40,405 bases of DNA from Betaproteobacteria bacterium. GTDB lineage: Bacteria; Pseudomonadota; Gammaproteobacteria; Burkholderiales; Rhodocyclaceae. The stretch's first letter is position 1. Each line of letters begins with the position of its first letter. Location: NCBI GenBank assembly GCA_020621405.1, contig JAHRYN010000011.1:1-40405 (forward strand), read 5' to 3'. A model generated the notes under the pieces. That model was not told the DNA's origin. It saw only the letters and a list, made by a program, of their open reading frames with translations, and made no database searches. Position numbers and translations under genes: made by a program. Positions 17,608 through 27,547 of the stretch are shown piece after piece.

Positions 17608-19779
17608 ATGAAACGAACCACTCCACAGCAACCGCTGTCGCTGGCGGCTGCCATGCTGATGGCGCTGTCGACGACAGCCGTCGCCGAAGACGCGAACCCC
17701 GCGGCCACCCAGACCGCGGATACAACGGCCACCACACTGCCCGAAGTCAGGGTGCGCGATGCCCGCGAGCGCCCGAATTCGCCGAACAGCGGCTATCAGT
17801 CCGGCATCGTGACGTCGGCCAAGACGAAACAGCTGGCCAAGGACATCCCGCAGGCGATCACGACGGTAACCGAACAGCTGATGCTGGACAGCAACGCCGA
17901 CACCATGAAGAGCGCGCTGCGTCACGTCGCCGGACTCACCTTCAACTCCGGCGAAGGCGGACGCATCGGCGACAACATCATGCTGCGGGGTTTCTATTCC
18001 TTCGGCGACCTGTACCTGGACGGCATCCGTGATGTCGCGCAGTACAACCGCGAGGTCTTCCATGTCGAGCAGATCGACGTACTGCGCGGTTCGGCCGCCA
18101 TGCTGTTCGGCCGCGGTCAGGCCGGTGGTGTCATCAACCGGGTCAGCAAGCAGCCCGGACTGGTCGACCACACGACGGTATCGACCACGGTGGGCAGCTA
18201 CGCCTACCGTCGCGTCACCGCTGACACCAACAAGGTACTCGGCGAAAACGCGGCACTGCGCATCACGGCCATGAAGACCGACGCCAACAGCTCGCGCAAG
18301 GGCGTGGAAACCGACCGCGAGGGCCTCGCGCCGACCCTGCGCTGGGGCATAGGCACCGCCGACGAATTCATCCTCAGCTATCTGTATCTGTATACGCACA
18401 ACGTGCCCGACTACGGTGTGCCCTTCTTCAACCATCGGCCGCTGGACGTACCGGCCAGCCGTTTCTACGGCACATCGAAGGACTACGAGAACAACCGGAC
18501 GAACATGTCCACCGGCACCTACATCCACCGCTTCTCACCGGACACCGAACTCAAGACGGTGCTGCGCTTCGCCGACTATGACCGCGACCTGTGGGCGGTG
18601 GCACCCCGACTGGCCGCCGGCACCACGGTGGTCACCGACGCGACGCTGGTCACCCGTGGCCGGCAGGCACGCGGCGGCACGGAAAGCACGGTCACCAGCC
18701 AGACCGACCTGTCGACACGCTTCCTGACCGGCCCGCTGAAGCACGAGGCACTGGTCGGGTTCGAGTGGCTGAAGGAGAAGGCCAGCCGGTGGAGCTACAA
18801 CGCACTGACGAATTCGACTGCCGGCAGCACGACAGTCGGCGATCCGGACACCAATGCCGGCATTCCGGTGAACTACGGCAACCGCGTGCGCAATACGATC
18901 GCCAGCTACGAAGGCATCACCACCGGTGTCTACGCGCAGGACCAGATCGAATTCCTGCCCGGCTGGAAGCTGCTTGGCGGCGTACGTCGCGACAACATGA
19001 ACGCCGACTACAGCAACGGGGCGCGCGTCGACTACGGCGAATGGAGCTATCGCAGCGGCCTGCTGTTCCAGCCGGACGACCTGTCGACCTACTACTTCGC
19101 CTGGAGCGACTCGTTCAATCCAACCGCCGATCTTTACCAGCTCACCGCCGCCGCCGCGATCAATCCGCCGGAGCGCAGCAGGACCATCGAATTCGGCACC
19201 AAGTGGGAGCTGCTCGATGGCGCGCTGTCACTGCGCACCTCGATCTACCGCGGCACCAAGACCTGGGAACGCAATACCGACCTGGAACAAGCTGGCGTAC
19301 AGCTGCTGTCGAAGAAGCGCCACACCGACGGCATCGAGATCGAGGCCGCCGGGCGCATCACCGCCGACTGGGAGGTATTCGCCGGACTGGCGCTGATGCG
19401 TGCCCGCATCGACGAGGCGGCGCCGGGCAACAACCCGAACATCGTCGGTCTGCGGCCGCGCAATGCTCCGCCCTACACCTTCAATGTGTGGACCACCTAC
19501 CGGCTCGACGGCAACTGGCGCATCGGCGGCGGCGCCGAAGCCAAGGGCAGGCGCCAGGTCTATGGCGTCGGCGGCACGGCGGCCATCGTGCCGAACGTCG
19601 CACCTGACTACGTGCGCTACGACGCCATGCTGGCCTACGAACAACCCCGCTACGCCTTCAAGCTGAACGTGCTGAACCTGTTCGACAAGCGCTATTACGA
19701 AGCGGTGTACGAGAACGGCGGCTTCGCGGTGCCCGGTACCGAACGGGCCATACAGCTGACCGCCGACCTGAAGTTCTGA
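17608..19779 (+). CDS. TonB-dependent siderophore receptor (Fiu/PiuA-like)
   Basis: This outer-membrane receptor most likely takes up a catecholate-type ferric siderophore. The 723-residue protein has a signal peptide (about 1-26, MKRTTPQQPLSLAAAM then ALSTTAVA). A TonB-box-like segment, TLPEVRVRD, lies shortly after. The plug domain spans about 50-170, with IMLRGFYSFGDLYLDGIRD and VLRGSAAMLFGRGQAGGVIN. A 22-strand-type barrel ends in a C-terminal Phe (LTADLKF). The ATG at 17608 follows AGGA. The piuC/ybiX-type hydroxylase gene follows after 52 bp; this receptor-hydroxylase pairing is characteristic of Fiu and PiuA. TonB-ExbBD for energy are encoded 4-6 kb upstream. Confidence 0.93.
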   Translation: MKRTTPQQPLSLAAAMLMALSTTAVAEDANPAATQTADTTATTLPEVRVRDARERPNSPNSGYQSGIVTSAKTKQLAKDIPQAITTVTEQLMLDSNADTMKSALRHVAGLTFNSGEGGRIGDNIMLRGFYSFGDLYLDGIRDVAQYNREVFHVEQIDVLRGSAAMLFGRGQAGGVINRVSKQPGLVDHTTVSTTVGSYAYRRVTADTNKVLGENAALRITAMKTDANSSRKGVETDREGLAPTLRWGIGTADEFILSYLYLYTHNVPDYGVPFFNHRPLDVPASRFYGTSKDYENNRTNMSTGTYIHRFSPDTELKTVLRFADYDRDLWAVAPRLAAGTTVVTDATLVTRGRQARGGTESTVTSQTDLSTRFLTGPLKHEALVGFEWLKEKASRWSYNALTNSTAGSTTVGDPDTNAGIPVNYGNRVRNTIASYEGITTGVYAQDQIEFLPGWKLLGGVRRDNMNADYSNGARVDYGEWSYRSGLLFQPDDLSTYYFAWSDSFNPTADLYQLTAAAAINPPERSRTIEFGTKWELLDGALSLRTSIYRGTKTWERNTDLEQAGVQLLSKKRHTDGIEIEAAGRITADWEVFAGLALMRARIDEAAPGNNPNIVGLRPRNAPPYTFNVWTTYRLDGNWRIGGGAEAKGRRQVYGVGGTAAIVPNVAPDYVRYDAMLAYEQPRYAFKLNVLNLFDKRYYEAVYENGGFAVPGTERAIQLTADLKF

Positions 19780-19831
19780 TTCCAACCACTGTGGCCGGTC
19801 CGTTCGGGACCGGCCCGAAACGGACATTGCC

Positions 19832-20515
19832 ATGCTGATCCACCTTCCCGAAGTGCTGACTGCCGACGAACTCGCCCGCGTGCGCGACATCCTCGACCAT
19901 GCGCCGTGGCAGGACGGGCGCATCACCGCCGGCAGCATCGCCGCCCAGGCAAAGAACAACCTGCAGCTCGACGATTTCTGCGCCGAATCGGTCGCCGCGC
20001 GCGACATCGTGCTCGGCGCGCTGGAACGCAACGCCACCTTCTTCACCGCCGCGCTGCCCAAACGCATCTTCCCGCCGCTGTTCAACCGCTACACCGGCGC
20101 GTCCAACTCCTTCGGCAACCACGTCGACAACGCGGTGCGCACCATACGCGGCACCACGCAGCGCGTGCGCACCGACCTGTCGGCAACGCTGTTCGTCGCC
20201 GATCCGGCCGACTACGACGGCGGCGAACTGGTGATCGACGACACCTACGGCACGCACACCGTCAAGTTCGCTGCCGGCGACATGGTGCTCTACCCGTCGA
20301 GCAGCCTGCACCGCGTCACGGCGGTCACGCGCGGCACCCGGACGGCCTGCTTCATGTGGATGGAAAGCATGGTGCGCGACCTCGACAAGCGCCGCCTGCT
20401 GTACGAAATGGACATGAACATCATGGACATGCGCGCCGAAGTCGGCGACATCGAGCCGGTAATGAAGATGACCTCGGTCTATCACAACCTGCTGCGCATG
20501 TGGGCCAGCACCTGA
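19832..20515 (+). CDS. piuC: PKHD-type Fe(II)/2-oxoglutarate hydroxylase (PiuC/YbiX family)
   Basis: This 227-residue member of the dioxygenase family is encoded next to catecholate siderophore receptors. The iron ligands are His97 and Asp99 (NHVDN) and His160 (SSSLHRVT); Arg170 is placed to bind 2-oxoglutarate. Other family stretches are AQAKNNLQL (38-46) and YDGGELVIDDTYG (128-140). It is 52 bp after the receptor gene and probably in the same operon. The substrate is not established; modification of a siderophore or its breakdown product is the usual guess. Cytoplasmic: no signal peptide. Confidence 0.93.
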   Translation: MLIHLPEVLTADELARVRDILDHAPWQDGRITAGSIAAQAKNNLQLDDFCAESVAARDIVLGALERNATFFTAALPKRIFPPLFNRYTGASNSFGNHVDNAVRTIRGTTQRVRTDLSATLFVADPADYDGGELVIDDTYGTHTVKFAAGDMVLYPSSSLHRVTAVTRGTRTACFMWMESMVRDLDKRRLLYEMDMNIMDMRAEVGDIEPVMKMTSVYHNLLRMWAST

Positions 20516-20587
20516 GCGCCGGCGTGGCTTGATTCGGACATGGCCGGATGGCGCCATAACCGTGGCGCGGTGCACAACCCGCAGACG

Positions 20588-20593
20588 TATAAT
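20588..20593 (+). promoter_or_regulatory. Candidate -10 element upstream of the DUF3683 gene
   Basis: A perfect TATAAT lies 29 bp before the ATG at 20623. No good -35 hexamer is seen at the proper distance, so only the -10 is claimed. The implied transcript leader would be short. Confidence 0.45.
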
Positions 20594-20622
20594 GCCGACC
20601 CGAACAGCAATCTGGCTTGTTG

Positions 20623-23600
20623 ATGGAATCCGCTACAGCGCTCATCGATTTGCAAGCTTCGCGCGACCCCACCCGACTGCGCGAAATACCCTACAACTAC
20701 ACCTCCCTGTCCGATCGCGAGATCGTGATCAGGCTGCTGGGCGCGCCGCTGTGGGACACGCTGGCCAGCCTGCGCAGTGAACGGCTGACCGGGCGTTCCG
20801 CCCGCATGCTGTATGAGGTGCTGGGCGACATCTGGGTCGTGCAGCGCAATCCCTACCTCGAGGACGACCTGCTCGACAACCCGAAGCGGCAGGACGCACT
20901 GGTCGGCGCGATGCACCACCGGCTGCACGAGATCGAGTTGCGGCGCAAACCGGATGGCGACGAGGCGGCGCGCGAACGCGACCGCAAGGTCGGTGTGCTG
21001 CTGGCGGCGGCGCGCGACGCGGTCGACGCCTTCGCCGCGCACTTCGCGGACATTCGCGCGCTGCGCAAGCGCATCCAGAAGGTGCTCGGCCGCCACACGC
21101 GCGATGCCAACATCGCATTCGACGGTCTGGCGCGCGTGTCGCACGTGACCGACGCCACGGACTGGCGCGTCGAATACCCGCTGGTCGTGCTCTATCCGGA
21201 CACCGAGGAAGAGATCGCGCCGCTGGTGCGCGGCTGCATAGAACTCGGCCTGACCATCATTCCGCGCGGCGGCGGCACCGGCTACACCGGCAGCGCCGTA
21301 CCGCTGACGGCGAAGTCGGCGGTCATGAACACAGAAAAGCTGATCGACCTCGGACCGGTCGAATCGACCGTGCTGCCGGGCCTGTCGACGCCCTACGCAA
21401 CGATACGCACCGGCGCCGGCGTGGTCACCCGCCGCGTCATGGACGCCGCCGAGAACGCCGGCCTGGTGTTCGCCTGCGATCCGACCTCGGCGGACGCTTC
21501 CTGCGTCGGCGGCAACATCGCCACCAATGCCGGCGGCAAGAAGGCCGTCCTGTGGGGCACCGCGCTCGACAATCTGGCCAGCTGGCGCATGGTCGATGCC
21601 GACGGCTGGCCGCTGGAAATCACGCGTCTGGACCACAATCTGGGCAAGATCCACGACGCACCGCTGGTGCGCTTCTCAGTCCAACGCTATGAAATGGACG
21701 GCCGCACGCCGCGTGGCGAGGCCGAGCTGATCGAGGCGCCGGGCAGCCGCTTCCGCAAGGAAGGCCTGGGCAAGGACGTCACCGACAAATTCCTGTCCGG
21801 CGTGCCCGGCGTGCAGAAGGAAGGCTGCGACGGCCTGATCACCAGCGCGCGCTGGATCCTGCACAAGCTGCCGCCGGTCACCCGCACCGTCTGTCTCGAA
21901 TTCTTCGGCCAGGTGCGCGAAGCCGTGCCGGCCATCGTCGAAATCAAGGACTACCTCGACAATCTGCCGAAGGCAGGCAATGCGCGTGTGCTGCTCGCCG
22001 GCCTGGAACACCTCGACGAGCGCTACGTGCGTGCAGTCGGCTACGCCACCAAGGCGCGCCGCCACGGCCGCCCGAAGATGGTGCTGATCGGCGACATCGT
22101 CGGCGACGACGAAACCACGGTGATGGCCGCCGCCTCCGAAGTGGTGCGGCTGTGCAACCAGCGCGGCGCCGAAGGCTTCATCGCGGTGTCGGCCGAATCG
22201 CGCAAGACCTTCTGGCTGGACCGCGCGCGCACCGCCGCCATCGCCCGCCACACCAACGCGTTCAAGATCAACGAGGACGTGGTGATTCCGCTGCCGCGCA
22301 TGGGCGACTACTGCGACGGCATCGAACGCATCAACATCGAGCTGTCGATCGCCAGCAAGCTGCGGCTGTGCGACGCGCTGACCGGCTTCCTGCACGGCGA
22401 ACTGCCGCTGCACGCGGGCGACGCCAACGTCGATGCCGACGAGCTGCTGGGCGACCGGCGCACGCAGGCGTTGCAGCAGGTGGCCGCCGTGCGTGGACGC
22501 TGGCAGTGGCTGCTCGACAATCTGGACATGCCGCTGGACCGTGCCGAAGACCTCGCACGCGCGCTCGGCGTCGAAGTCGGCCCGCTGCTCAACCGCGCCG
22601 CCTCGCCGACGCTGTTCCACCGGCTGCAGGACTATTCGGTCCGCGTGTCGTGGAAGCGCGAACTGCTGCCGCTGCTCGAGGAAATCTTCGACGGCTCGAC
22701 CTACCGCCCGGTGCTCGACCGCATCGCCGCCATCCACAAGGAGGTCAAGCGCGGTCGCGTGTTCGTGGCGCTGCACATGCATGCCGGCGACGGCAATGTG
22801 CACACCAACATCCCGGTCAATTCGGACAACTACGACATGCTGCAGGAGGCCAATGCAGCGGTCGCCCGCATCATGGCGCTGGCACGTTCGCTCGGCGGCG
22901 TCATTTCCGGCGAACACGGCATCGGCATCACCAAGCTCGAATACCTGACGACCGAAGAACTCGCGCCCTTCGTCGATTACAAGCGGCGCGTCGACCCGGA
23001 CGGCCACTTCAACGCCGGCAAGCTGCTGCCCGGCGGCGACCTGACGCGCGCCTACACGCCGTCGTTCTCGCTGCTGGGCACCGAGTCGCTGATCATGGAA
23101 ATGAGCGACATCGGCCAGATCGCCACCTCGATCAAGGACTGCCTGCGCTGCGGCAAGTGCAAGCCGGTGTGCTCGACCCACGTGCCGCGCGCCAACCTGC
23201 TGTACTCGCCGCGCAACAAGATCCTGGCCACCTCGCTGCTGATCGAAGCCTTCCTGTACGAGGAGCAGACGCGGCGCGGCGTTTCGCTGCGCCACTTCGA
23301 CGAATTCAGCGACGTCGCCGACCACTGCACGGTGTGCCACAAGTGCGAGAAGCCCTGCCCGGTCGACATCGACTTCGGCGACGTGTCGATCGCAATGCGC
23401 AACGCGCTGCGCAAGCAGGGCAAGCGCAAGTTCAACCCGGGCACGGCCGCGTCGATGGCCTTCCTGAACGCGACCGATCCGGCCACCATCAAGGCGCTGC
23501 GCATGGCGATGATGGGTGTCGGCTACAAGGCGCAGCGGCTCGGCCACAAGGTCGGCAAGGCGCTCGGCCTGGTCGACCGGCAGACGAAGAATCCGCCACC

Positions 23601-24558
23601 GACGCTGGGCCGGCCGCCAGTCAAGGCGCAGGTGATCCACTTCATCAACAAGCCGATGCCGGGCAAGCTGCCCAAGCGCACTTCGCGTGCGCTGCTCGAC
23701 ATCGAGGATGCAGCCGTCGTACCGGTCATCCGTGACCCGCAGCGCGCGTCGGACGATCAGGAAGCGGTGTTCTATTTCCCGGGCTGCGGCTCGGAGCGGC
23801 TGTTCTCGCAGGTCGGGCTGGCCACGCAGGCCATGCTCTATCACGTCGGCGCACAGACCGTGCTGCCGCCGGGCTACCTGTGCTGCGGCTATCCGCAGAC
23901 CGCCGGCGGCAACGAGGAAAAGGGCCAGCAGATCAGCACTTCGAACCGCGTGCTGTTCCACCGTGTCGCCAACACGCTGAACTATCTCGACATCAAGACG
24001 GTGATCGTGTCCTGCGGCACCTGCATGGACCAGCTGCAGCAGTACGAATTCGACAAGATATTCCCCGGCTGCCGGCTGCTCGACATCCACGAATACCTGA
24101 TGGAAAAGGGCGTCAAGCTGGAAGGCGTCGAGGGCGTGCGCTACATGTATCACGACCCCTGCCACACGCCGATGAAGACGCATGCGCCGATGAAGGTCGT
24201 GAACCAGCTGATCGGCACCGCCGACGGATCGAAGGTCACGCTGAACGATCGCTGCTGCGGCGAGAGCGGCACGCTGGCGGTCAGCCGGCCGGACATTTCG
24301 ACCCAGGTGCGCTTCCGCAAGGAAGAGGAAATGCGCAAGGGTGCCGAGGTGCAGCGGGCGGACGGCTTCAAGGGGGACGTGAAGATACTGACCTCGTGCC
24401 CGTCCTGCCTGCAGGGCCTGTCGCGCTACGACAACGACAGCTCGACGCAGGCCGACTACATCGTGGTCGAGATGGCGCGCCACCTGCTGGGTGCCGACTG
24501 GGCCGAGCGTTATATCGAACAGGCCAACAACGGCGGCATCGAACGCGTACTGCTGTAG
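20623..24558 (+). CDS. DUF3683 / FAD-linked oxidase / iron-sulfur CCG-domain fusion oxidoreductase
   Basis: This 1311-residue fusion resembles GlcD joined to GlcF. Residues 1 to about 180 form the DUF3683-type N-terminus. A PCMH-type FAD-binding domain runs from about 183 ([11 protein letters not shown] near 205). The FAD-linked oxidase C-terminal domain has [14 protein letters not shown] near 718 and GEHGIGITK near 763. Two 4Fe-4S motifs follow: [11 protein letters not shown] near 840 and [12 protein letters not shown] near 902. Two CCG domains come last, with FPGCG near 1050, CCGYP near 1087, DPCH near 1176 and CCGES near 1210. By family logic it oxidises a 2-hydroxy acid such as lactate or glycolate and passes electrons to the quinone pool or another carrier. 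The substrate is unknown. It has no signal peptide. Confidence 0.9.
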   Translation: MESATALIDLQASRDPTRLREIPYNYTSLSDREIVIRLLGAPLWDTLASLRSERLTGRSARMLYEVLGDIWVVQRNPYLEDDLLDNPKRQDALVGAMHHRLHEIELRRKPDGDEAARERDRKVGVLLAAARDAVDAFAAHFADIRALRKRIQKVLGRHTRDANIAFDGLARVSHVTDATDWRVEYPLVVLYPDTEEEIAPLVRGCIELGLTIIPRGGGTGYTGSAVPLTAKSAVMNTEKLIDLGPVESTVLPGLSTPYATIRTGAGVVTRRVMDAAENAGLVFACDPTSADASCVGGNIATNAGGKKAVLWGTALDNLASWRMVDADGWPLEITRLDHNLGKIHDAPLVRFSVQRYEMDGRTPRGEAELIEAPGSRFRKEGLGKDVTDKFLSGVPGVQKEGCDGLITSARWILHKLPPVTRTVCLEFFGQVREAVPAIVEIKDYLDNLPKAGNARVLLAGLEHLDERYVRAVGYATKARRHGRPKMVLIGDIVGDDETTVMAAASEVVRLCNQRGAEGFIAVSAESRKTFWLDRARTAAIARHTNAFKINEDVVIPLPRMGDYCDGIERINIELSIASKLRLCDALTGFLHGELPLHAGDANVDADELLGDRRTQALQQVAAVRGRWQWLLDNLDMPLDRAEDLARALGVEVGPLLNRAASPTLFHRLQDYSVRVSWKRELLPLLEEIFDGSTYRPVLDRIAAIHKEVKRGRVFVALHMHAGDGNVHTNIPVNSDNYDMLQEANAAVARIMALARSLGGVISGEHGIGITKLEYLTTEELAPFVDYKRRVDPDGHFNAGKLLPGGDLTRAYTPSFSLLGTESLIMEMSDIGQIATSIKDCLRCGKCKPVCSTHVPRANLLYSPRNKILATSLLIEAFLYEEQTRRGVSLRHFDEFSDVADHCTVCHKCEKPCPVDIDFGDVSIAMRNALRKQGKRKFNPGTAASMAFLNATDPATIKALRMAMMGVGYKAQRLGHKVGKALGLVDRQTKNPPPTLGRPPVKAQVIHFINKPMPGKLPKRTSRALLDIEDAAVVPVIRDPQRASDDQEAVFYFPGCGSERLFSQVGLATQAMLYHVGAQTVLPPGYLCCGYPQTAGGNEEKGQQISTSNRVLFHRVANTLNYLDIKTVIVSCGTCMDQLQQYEFDKIFPGCRLLDIHEYLMEKGVKLEGVEGVRYMYHDPCHTPMKTHAPMKVVNQLIGTADGSKVTLNDRCCGESGTLAVSRPDISTQVRFRKEEEMRKGAEVQRADGFKGDVKILTSCPSCLQGLSRYDNDSSTQADYIVVEMARHLLGADWAERYIEQANNGGIERVLL

Positions 24559-24568
24559 GACGGAAACT

Positions 24569-24591
24569 CCGGCTGCCCGGGCGGCAGCCGG
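24569..24591. terminator. GC-rich hairpin between convergent genes
   Basis: A 9-bp perfect stem (CCGGCTGCC / GGCAGCCGG) with a 5-base loop lies 10 bp after the DUF3683 stop and 15 bp from the stop of the convergent gene. There is no T-tract on either side, so it may act as a weak bidirectional terminator or protect 3' ends. Confidence 0.5.
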
Positions 24592-24606
24592 ACATCCCTC
24601 GCCGGA

Positions 24607-25155
24607 TCAGCGACGGCGGGCCGCAGCCCGGCCGCGGCCCAGTTCTTCCATGAAATCCTCCAGCACGGCTTCGTCGCTCTGGCGGCGCGGCACCCGCTGC
24701 AGCACCACCGCCGAGTCGCCGGCCGTCTGCTCGGGTGCGCAGGTCCGCTGCGCCAGCATGCCGCCGTAGTGTTCGGAGCGTCCCCGGCTGGTCAGATAGG
24801 TGTTCTGCACGCGATAGGCTTCGCGCTCCGACTGCAGCGTGGCAAGGCAGTCGCGTTGGTAGCCGTCACCCTTGGCATGCGCTTCGAGCACATGCACGAA
24901 TTCGTGGACCAGAAAGGAATTGTCGGCCGCTTCCTGCAGGTCGAGATCGGCGCGGATCAGGATGTAGTCGTGCTGGCGGTCGTACAGCGCGACCAGCTTT
25001 TCGCATTCGGCCGGTGCGTCAGGACAGGCCTCCCGCACCAGTTCGGCCACCGCCAGCGGGCGCACTGCCGGCATGTGTCCGGGCGGCAGAGGCGGATAGC
25101 CGGACAGCGACGATGCCACGCCCAGCAGATAGGTCAGCAGCACGGCATCCGGCAT
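24607..25155 (-). CDS. Putative HExxH zinc metallopeptidase-like protein
   Basis: I do not recognise a named family. The 182-residue protein starts after a clear GGGGAGA ribosome site. A weakly hydrophobic N-terminus (LLTYLLGVASSLSGY) may be a signal or anchor. The central segment SFLVHEFVHVLEAHAKGDG holds HEFVH at 84-88, a zinc-binding HExxH motif. QSEREAYRVQNTYL follows at 108-121, where Glu112 is placed to be a third ligand. Cysteines at 44, 51 and 103 could form disulfides if it is exported. The C-terminus is Arg/Ala-rich. It is convergent with the DUF3683 gene and lies downstream of serB. Peptidase activity is inferred from the motif only. Confidence 0.68.
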   Translation of the reverse strand: MPDAVLLTYLLGVASSLSGYPPLPPGHMPAVRPLAVAELVREACPDAPAECEKLVALYDRQHDYILIRADLDLQEAADNSFLVHEFVHVLEAHAKGDGYQRDCLATLQSEREAYRVQNTYLTSRGRSEHYGGMLAQRTCAPEQTAGDSAVVLQRVPRRQSDEAVLEDFMEELGRGRAAARRR

Positions 25156-25282
25156 CGCGAGTCTCCCCGAACGGGCACGCCGGGTGGCGCAGCCCTGCTT
25201 CAGGCACTATAGACAGCGCACGAACGAATTGTTCCGAGACCTGCAGGCACGCCTGCAACGACGGGCCGATGCCGCTACGGTT

Positions 25283-25960
25283 TCAACCGAGCAGCAGCGA
25301 CACGCGATCCAGTTCGGCCGGCGTCGCCAGCAGGCGGACGACCTCACGCAGGTCGGGCTTGTCGATGAAGTGGTGCGCGCGGCTGGCGACCGCCTCGCGC
25401 CGCACGACGCCGCCGAAGCCGATCACCATGGCACCGGCGGCTGCCGCTTCCATGTCGGTGATGCCGTCGCCGACCATGACGGCCGAATCCACCTGCGCCA
25501 TCACCTGACGGCACACTTCAGCCTTGCCACCATTGCGCGCCAGCGGCGACGACAGGTCGAAACCCGCGTACCGGCCATCGGCGTCGAAATCGAGGTGCAC
25601 CGCATGGACCCGTTCGTCAGGCACGCCGAGATGGCTGGCCAGTTCGACCACCGCCTGGCGGATGCCGCCGCTGACCACGTGTACCTGCCAGCCGAGCGCG
25701 CGCAGTGCATTCACCGCTTCGGCCGCGCCCTCGACCATGGTGTCCACATAGTGCTGGCCGAGCCAGTCGATGACCGCGCGGTCCGGTTTGATCAGATCGA
25801 GCCGGGCCGCGTAGGCCTCCTCCAGCTTCAGGCGTCCGTCCATCGCGGCGGTGGTCAGCGGCACGACCTGATCGACCACGCCGGCGCGTTCGGCCAGCAC
25901 GTCAATGCCTTCGATGGTGGAAAGGGTGCTGTCGCAGTCGAACAGGATGGCGCGCATCAT
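25283..25960 (-). CDS. serB: Phosphoserine phosphatase (HAD family)
   Basis: It performs the last step of serine synthesis, removing phosphate from 3-phosphoserine. The 225-residue protein has the HAD motifs FDCDST (Asp8 nucleophile, Asp10), SGG at 97-99, Lys146 in NGGKAEV, and GDGITDME at 164-171. It lacks the ACT-like N-terminal extension of E. coli SerB. Two adjacent ATGs (25960 and 25957) are equally possible starts. It is 26 bp downstream of serC, giving a serC-serB operon, so phosphoserine is the likely substrate. Confidence 0.88.
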   Translation of the reverse strand: MMRAILFDCDSTLSTIEGIDVLAERAGVVDQVVPLTTAAMDGRLKLEEAYAARLDLIKPDRAVIDWLGQHYVDTMVEGAAEAVNALRALGWQVHVVSGGIRQAVVELASHLGVPDERVHAVHLDFDADGRYAGFDLSSPLARNGGKAEVCRQVMAQVDSAVMVGDGITDMEAAAAGAMVIGFGGVVRREAVASRAHHFIDKPDLREVVRLLATPAELDRVSLLLG

Positions 25961-25986
25961 GGCAGTCGGTCTTGTTGTGTGGAGGA

Positions 25987-27150
25987 TCAGGCCGAAGCCT
26001 GCTTGACGGTCGCCCAAGCCCAGTCCAGCCAGGGCGTCAGCGCCTCGACGTCGGCCGCATCGACGGTCGCACCGCACCAGATGCGCAGGCCCGGCGGCGC
26101 GTCACGATAGGCCGCGATGTCGAAAGCCGCGCCTTCCTGTTCGAGCAGCGCGCACATGCGCTGGATGAAGGCCCAGCCTTCGGCCAGCGGCAGCGCGGAA
26201 AACCACGGATCGACGATCTTCAGGCAGACCGAGGTGCTGGAACGGGTATCGGTGCGCTCGGCCAGGAAGTCCACCCAGTCGGTCGCGGCCACCCAGCGTT
26301 CGAGCGCCGCGCAGCTGGCGCGGCTGCGCGCCATCAGCGCCGGCAGTCCGCCGATGGATTGCGCCCAGCGCAACGCGTCGATCTGATCCTCGACGCACAG
26401 CATGGACGGCGTATTGATCGTGTTGCCGGCGAACAGGTCTTCGCTCAGCTTGCCCTTGTTCATCAGCCGGAACACCTTGGGCACCGGCCAGGACGGCGTG
26501 TGACGCTGCAGCCGCTCCACCGCGCGCGGGCCGAGCACGATCATGCCGTGCGCCGCCTCGCCGCCAAGCACCTTCTGCCAGGACCAAGTGGTGACGTCGA
26601 GCTTGTCCCAGGGCAGTTCCATCGCAAAGGCGGCGGAGGTCGCGTCGCAGATCGACAGGCCGGCACGGTCATCCGGAATCCAGTCGCCGTCGGGCACGCG
26701 CACGCCGCTGGTCGTGCCGTTCCACGTGAACACCACGTCGTGGCTCCAGTCCACCGTCGACAGGTCGGGCAAGCTGCCGAATGGTGCCTTGACGACGCGC
26801 GCACCGGCCAGCTTCAGCACCGAGTCAACGTCGGTCACCCAGTTTCCGCCGAAGGTTTCCCAGGCCAGGCAGTCGACACCGCGTTCGCCGAGCAGCGTCC
26901 ACAGCGCCATTTCGACGGCGCCGGTGTCCGAACCGGGCACGATGGCGATGCGGTGGGTATCCGGCACGCCGAGTACCGCGCGGCTGAGGTCTATCACCTC
27001 GGCGAGCTTGGCCAGACCGTCCTTCGCGCGATGCGAGCGGCCGATGAAGGCATCGGCCAGCGCATCCAGCTTCCAGCCCGGACGCTTCACACAGGGGCCG
27101 GAAGAGAACTGGGGACGTGCCGGACGAGTTGCTGGCTTGAGGACGGTCAT
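25987..27150 (-). CDS. serC: Phosphoserine aminotransferase (Methanosarcina/alphaproteobacterial type)
   Basis: This PLP enzyme converts 3-phosphohydroxypyruvate and glutamate to 3-phosphoserine. The 387-residue protein opens with [15 protein letters not shown]. It has [13 protein letters not shown] (72-84) and [13 protein letters not shown] (141-153). The PLP lysine is probably Lys193 in [11 protein letters not shown]. This sequence type differs from the classic E. coli SerC and matches the form found mainly in alphaproteobacteria and Methanosarcina. serB follows on the same strand. The ATG has no strong ribosome site in the upstream GC-rich sequence. Confidence 0.92.
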   Translation of the reverse strand: MTVLKPATRPARPQFSSGPCVKRPGWKLDALADAFIGRSHRAKDGLAKLAEVIDLSRAVLGVPDTHRIAIVPGSDTGAVEMALWTLLGERGVDCLAWETFGGNWVTDVDSVLKLAGARVVKAPFGSLPDLSTVDWSHDVVFTWNGTTSGVRVPDGDWIPDDRAGLSICDATSAAFAMELPWDKLDVTTWSWQKVLGGEAAHGMIVLGPRAVERLQRHTPSWPVPKVFRLMNKGKLSEDLFAGNTINTPSMLCVEDQIDALRWAQSIGGLPALMARSRASCAALERWVAATDWVDFLAERTDTRSSTSVCLKIVDPWFSALPLAEGWAFIQRMCALLEQEGAAFDIAAYRDAPPGLRIWCGATVDAADVEALTPWLDWAWATVKQASA

Positions 27151-27307
27151 GGCGCAGGGCGGAAAAGCGCAAAGCGCGGGAGTATAGCCGCAGCATCGTT
27201 GCGGCGCAGCACAGGCACTGCAGAGGATCGATTACCCGCCCTGCACGCGAGGCTCGTGGTCGGGAGCCTTGACGTGAGACAAGGGCGGGCGCGGATCAGA
27301 CGTGCCT

Positions 27308-27330
27308 TCGCGAGCATGGCTCGCTCCTAC
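27308..27330. repeat. REP-like palindrome, unit 1
   Basis: The unit begins TCGCGAGC, has loop ATG, then GCTCGCTCCTAC. The stem GCGAGC/GCTCGC is perfect over 6 bp. It matches unit 2 at 20 of 23 positions. Sequence and layout resemble the REP elements of Pseudomonas and related bacteria (GCTCGCTCCTAC end). Confidence 0.7.
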
Positions 27331-27409
27331 CTGAACACACCGCAGAGGCGGAATGGCTCGCCGCGACTGTCTCTTCGTCACACAACGTGGATCGATGATC
27401 GGTGTGCTG

Positions 27410-27432
27410 TCGCGAGCAATGCTCGCTCCTGC
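27410..27432. repeat. REP-like palindrome, unit 2
   Basis: This has the same architecture as unit 1 (TCGCGAGC, loop AAT, then GCTCGCTCCTGC), in the same orientation, 102 bp downstream. Only the loop and one base near the end differ. No RAYT transposase gene is in the window. Confidence 0.7.
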
Positions 27433-27547
27433 AGAAAAACGTCGCGCTGGCGGGATGGAGTGAGGCAGCGCTTGCGCCACGTCATCACCGCGGACATCGG
27501 CTCATGCCAGACTGCCGTCCTCACGGATCTCGGGACGACGCGGCATC

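Larger units (their letters stand above)
27151..27547. other. Intergenic region carrying REP-like palindromes
   Basis: These 397 bp lie between the divergent serC and CbiM-like genes. They hold two near-identical palindromic units (27308-27330 and 27410-27432) and no convincing gene. Further fragments of GCTCG-type sequence lie around them (for example 27249-27268 and 27354-27362), suggesting decayed extra copies. Confidence 0.6.

Noticed and set aside
21676-24483. A 935-residue open frame antisense to the DUF3683 oxidoreductase gene
   Set aside because: It lies wholly opposite a gene with many verified motifs and has no family resemblance. Long antisense frames are expected from the G/C-biased third positions of this genome.
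27308-27432. A CRISPR array from the repeated palindromes
   Set aside because: Only two units, 102 bp apart, with no regular spacers and no cas genes; they fit REP elements better.
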